In this document: positions 5,058-6,560 of the stretch, in pieces
Layout of the letters: every line of letters begins with the position of its first letter
Position numbering within the stretch: position 1 is the stretch's first letter
Assembly: GCA_023394255.1 (NCBI GenBank)
Contig: JAEXAZ010000100.1
Location: 1-6,560, forward strand
Reading direction: 5' to 3'
Source: Bacillota bacterium
GTDB lineage: Bacteria; Bacillota; Clostridia; Oscillospirales; Ruminococcaceae
DNA: 6,560 nucleotides
Made by a program: the position numbers and the translations under genes
Notes under the pieces: model-generated
Database searches by the model: none
What the model saw: only the letters and a program-made list of their open reading frames with translations
What the model was told of the DNA's origin: nothing

Positions 5058-6365
5058 ATGAGTCCTGCATTATCCGCCGCAATTGTTATGGCGGTTTCTG
5101 TTTTTGTCATGCTCGCCATAGGCGTTCCGATCAGTATCAGCATTGGCGGCTCTTCTGTTCTGGCCATGCTGCTGATCCTTCCGTTCGACGGCGCAATGAT
5201 TACCTCCGCACAGAGGATGTTTACCGGCGTCAACTCGTTTTCCCTGCTTGCGATCCCGTTTTTTGTACTGGCGGGCAATATTATGAACAACGGGGGCATC
5301 GCCATCAGGCTGATTAACTGTGCGAAGGTGTTTTCGGGCAGGCTGCCCGGTTCCCTGGCACAGACCAATGTTGTCGCGAACATGCTGTTCGGAGCGGTTT
5401 CCGGTTCGGGCGTGGCCGCCGCTGCGGCAATCGGAGGTACCATGACGCCGCTTGAAGAAAAAGAAGGCTATGCCAAAGATTTTATCGCGGCGATCAATAT
5501 CGCTTCCGCGCCGACCGGGATGCTGATCCCGCCGTCCAATACGCTGATCGTCTATTCCACCGTCGCCGGCTCGGTATCCATCTCCGCGCTGTTTATGGCA
5601 GGCTATCTGCCCGGTATTCTCTGGGGCCTTGGCTGCATGCTTCTCGTTGCTTTCATGGCAAAAAAACGCGGCTATGTTTCCTCGCAGAAATATACCCCCA
5701 AAGAAGTGCTGACGCTGTTTTTGGACGCGATTCCAAGCCTGCTTCTGATTGTGATTGTGATCGGCGGTATTCTCGGCGGCATTTTCACCGCTACCGAGGG
5801 TTCCGCAATCGCAGTGGTGTATTCTTTGATCCTTAGCTTTATTTACCGTTCCTTAAAGTTTTCCGATCTGCCAAAGCTGCTGCTGGCATCTGCGAAAACC
5901 ACCGCCATCGTTATTTTCATGATCGGCGTTTCGTCCATCATGTCCTGGGTGATGTCCTTTACGCAGATTCCGAACATTATTGCCGGCGCGCTGCTGAGTT
6001 TTACCAATAACCCGACTGTGATCCTGCTGATTATGAACGTCATTCTGCTCGTTGTCGGTACATTTATGGATCCCACACCGGCAGTTTTGATCTTTACGCC
6101 GATTTTTTTACCGATTTGTATGAGTTTTGGAATGCATCCGGTACATTTTGGGATTATGATGGTAATGAACCTCTGCATCGGGACCATAACACCGCCTGTA
6201 GGGCCGATTCTCTTCACCGGCTGTAAAGTCGGCAGCATCTCCATTGAAGGAGTATTTAAAACCCTGCTGCCTTTCTTCGCAATTACAATCGCCGTGCTTC
6301 TGCTGGTTACCTATCTGCCGGTAGTCTCGATGTTGATTCCCAACGCGTTAGGACTTATTAAATAA
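5058..6365 (+). CDS. dctM: TRAP transporter large permease, DctM family
   Basis: This 435-residue protein is the large transport subunit of the TRAP system, driving uptake of the acid delivered by DctP with the sodium or proton gradient. Length and pattern fit the family (about 425-440 residues, a dozen hydrophobic segments). Conserved stretches are GVPISISIGGSS (22-33), NSFSLLAIPFFVLAGNIM (59-76), MLFGAVSGSGVAAAAAIGG (109-127), SAPTGMLIPPSNTLIVYS (150-167), GIFTATEGSAIAVVYSL (241-257) and NLCIGTITPPVGPILF (371-386). The two PP-containing re-entrant motifs, IPPS and TPPVGP, are typical of the ion transporter superfamily fold. ATG 5058 follows the dctQ stop by five bases, with AAGGGG (5042-5047) inside the end of dctQ as ribosome binding site. 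dctQ and dctM are separate here, not fused. The substrate is inferred from operon context only. Confidence 0.95.
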   Translation: MSPALSAAIVMAVSVFVMLAIGVPISISIGGSSVLAMLLILPFDGAMITSAQRMFTGVNSFSLLAIPFFVLAGNIMNNGGIAIRLINCAKVFSGRLPGSLAQTNVVANMLFGAVSGSGVAAAAAIGGTMTPLEEKEGYAKDFIAAINIASAPTGMLIPPSNTLIVYSTVAGSVSISALFMAGYLPGILWGLGCMLLVAFMAKKRGYVSSQKYTPKEVLTLFLDAIPSLLLIVIVIGGILGGIFTATEGSAIAVVYSLILSFIYRSLKFSDLPKLLLASAKTTAIVIFMIGVSSIMSWVMSFTQIPNIIAGALLSFTNNPTVILLIMNVILLVVGTFMDPTPAVLIFTPIFLPICMSFGMHPVHFGIMMVMNLCIGTITPPVGPILFTGCKVGSISIEGVFKTLLPFFAITIAVLLLVTYLPVVSMLIPNALGLIK

Positions 6366-6368
6366 GAT

Positions 6369-6402
6369 AAGAACAAGGCGCGGTTCTCCGCGCCTTGTTC
6401 TT
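6369..6402 (+). terminator. Strong hairpin after dctM, possible partial terminator
   Basis: AAGAACAAGGCGCGG (6369-6383) pairs perfectly over 15 bp with CCGCGCCTTGTTCTT (6388-6402) around the loop TTCT. It begins three bases after the dctM stop. The stem is followed by CCACTTAG with no U-run, so full intrinsic termination is doubtful; read-through into the dehydrogenase 35 bases downstream, or RNA processing, is likely. It may set a lower or separate level for the downstream enzyme gene. Confidence 0.55.
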
Positions 6403-6436
6403 CCACTTAGATCAATTTATAGGAGGAATTTATATA

Positions 6437-6560
6437 ATGGATATGAAAAGTTTCAGACTGGACGGAAAGGTAGCGCTGGTAACGGGCGCATCGTATGGGA
6501 TCGGGTTTGCAATCGCGAGCGGGTATGCCGCGGCGGGAGCGAAGATCGTGTTCAACGATA
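6437..6560 (+). CDS. Short-chain dehydrogenase/reductase, KduD or gluconate 5-dehydrogenase-like (5' part only)
   Basis: Only the first 41 codons are in the window. They show the classical SDR N-terminus: a first beta strand, FRLDGKVALVTGAS (6-19), the NAD(P)-binding glycine motif TGASYGIG (16-23), and a second strand ending KIVFND (36-41), where the acidic D41 hints at cofactor choice. This start strongly resembles proteins annotated as gluconate 5-dehydrogenase, and the same group includes 2-dehydro-3-deoxy-D-gluconate 5-dehydrogenase (KduD). Next to kduI the likely job is reduction of 3-deoxy-D-glycero-2,5-hexodiulosonate to 2-keto-3-deoxygluconate. ATG 6437 has AGGAGG (6421-6426) ten bases upstream; ATG 6443 is in frame but spaced too far. 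The catalytic Ser-Tyr-Lys residues lie beyond the edge, so activity cannot be checked here. Confidence 0.85.
   Translation, partial: MDMKSFRLDGKVALVTGASYGIGFAIASGYAAAGAKIVFND

Noticed and set aside
1..6560. Mobile element, CRISPR array, defence system or RNA gene
   Set aside because: I found no transposase, terminal repeats, spaced direct repeats, tRNA-like fold or phage-type gene; every long frame on the + strand fits a metabolic or transport family.

Overview
The window reads as a Firmicutes (Clostridia-like, possibly gut or anaerobic) chromosome segment of moderate GC. The reasons are strong AGGAGG-type ribosome binding sites, a lipoprotein-type solute-binding protein, a RACo-like ferredoxin/ASKHA protein typical of anaerobes with corrinoid metabolism, and tight gene packing. 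All recognised genes are on the + strand. The organism assignment is an inference from style and gene content, not from a marker gene.

Region 1 (1-2220) is the end of one operon. It holds a possible C-terminal tail of an upstream gene, then a 504-residue protein with an N-terminal plant-type [2Fe-2S] domain and a C-terminal ASKHA/DUF4445 domain (relative of the reductive activator of corrinoid proteins, RACo). Three bases later comes a GNAT acetyltransferase of the phosphinothricin acetyltransferase (Pat) type. A good intrinsic terminator at 2189-2220 closes this unit.

Region 2 (2221-2484) is a control region with no convincing gene. In order it contains a perfect 11-bp inverted repeat with TGTGA/TCACA half-sites, a sigma70-like promoter whose -35 and -10 overlap a TTGTAT/ATACAA inverted repeat, a GC-rich hairpin with a U-run just inside the predicted transcript (attenuator-like), and an 8-bp inverted repeat directly before the kduI ribosome binding site.

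Region 3 (2485-6560, continuing off the right edge) is a uronate catabolic and uptake operon: kduI (5-dehydro-4-deoxyuronate isomerase), a complete TRAP transporter (DctP-type lipoprotein, DctQ-type small permease, DctM-type large permease), and the start of a short-chain dehydrogenase that fits the next step (KduD or gluconate 5-dehydrogenase-like). The likely logic is that the TRAP system imports a uronate-type acid released by polysaccharide lyases (for example an unsaturated monouronate or its keto form), KduI isomerises the 5-keto-4-deoxyuronate, and the dehydrogenase reduces the product to 2-keto-3-deoxygluconate. Each junction around the transporter genes, except dctQ-dctM, carries a strong hairpin without a long U-run, which suggests that protein levels are tuned by mRNA processing or partial termination.

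I see no CRISPR array, insertion sequence, tRNA, rRNA or clear sign of a novel defence or mobile system. The most interesting parts are the dense regulatory region ahead of kduI and the short RACo-like protein paired with an acetyltransferase.
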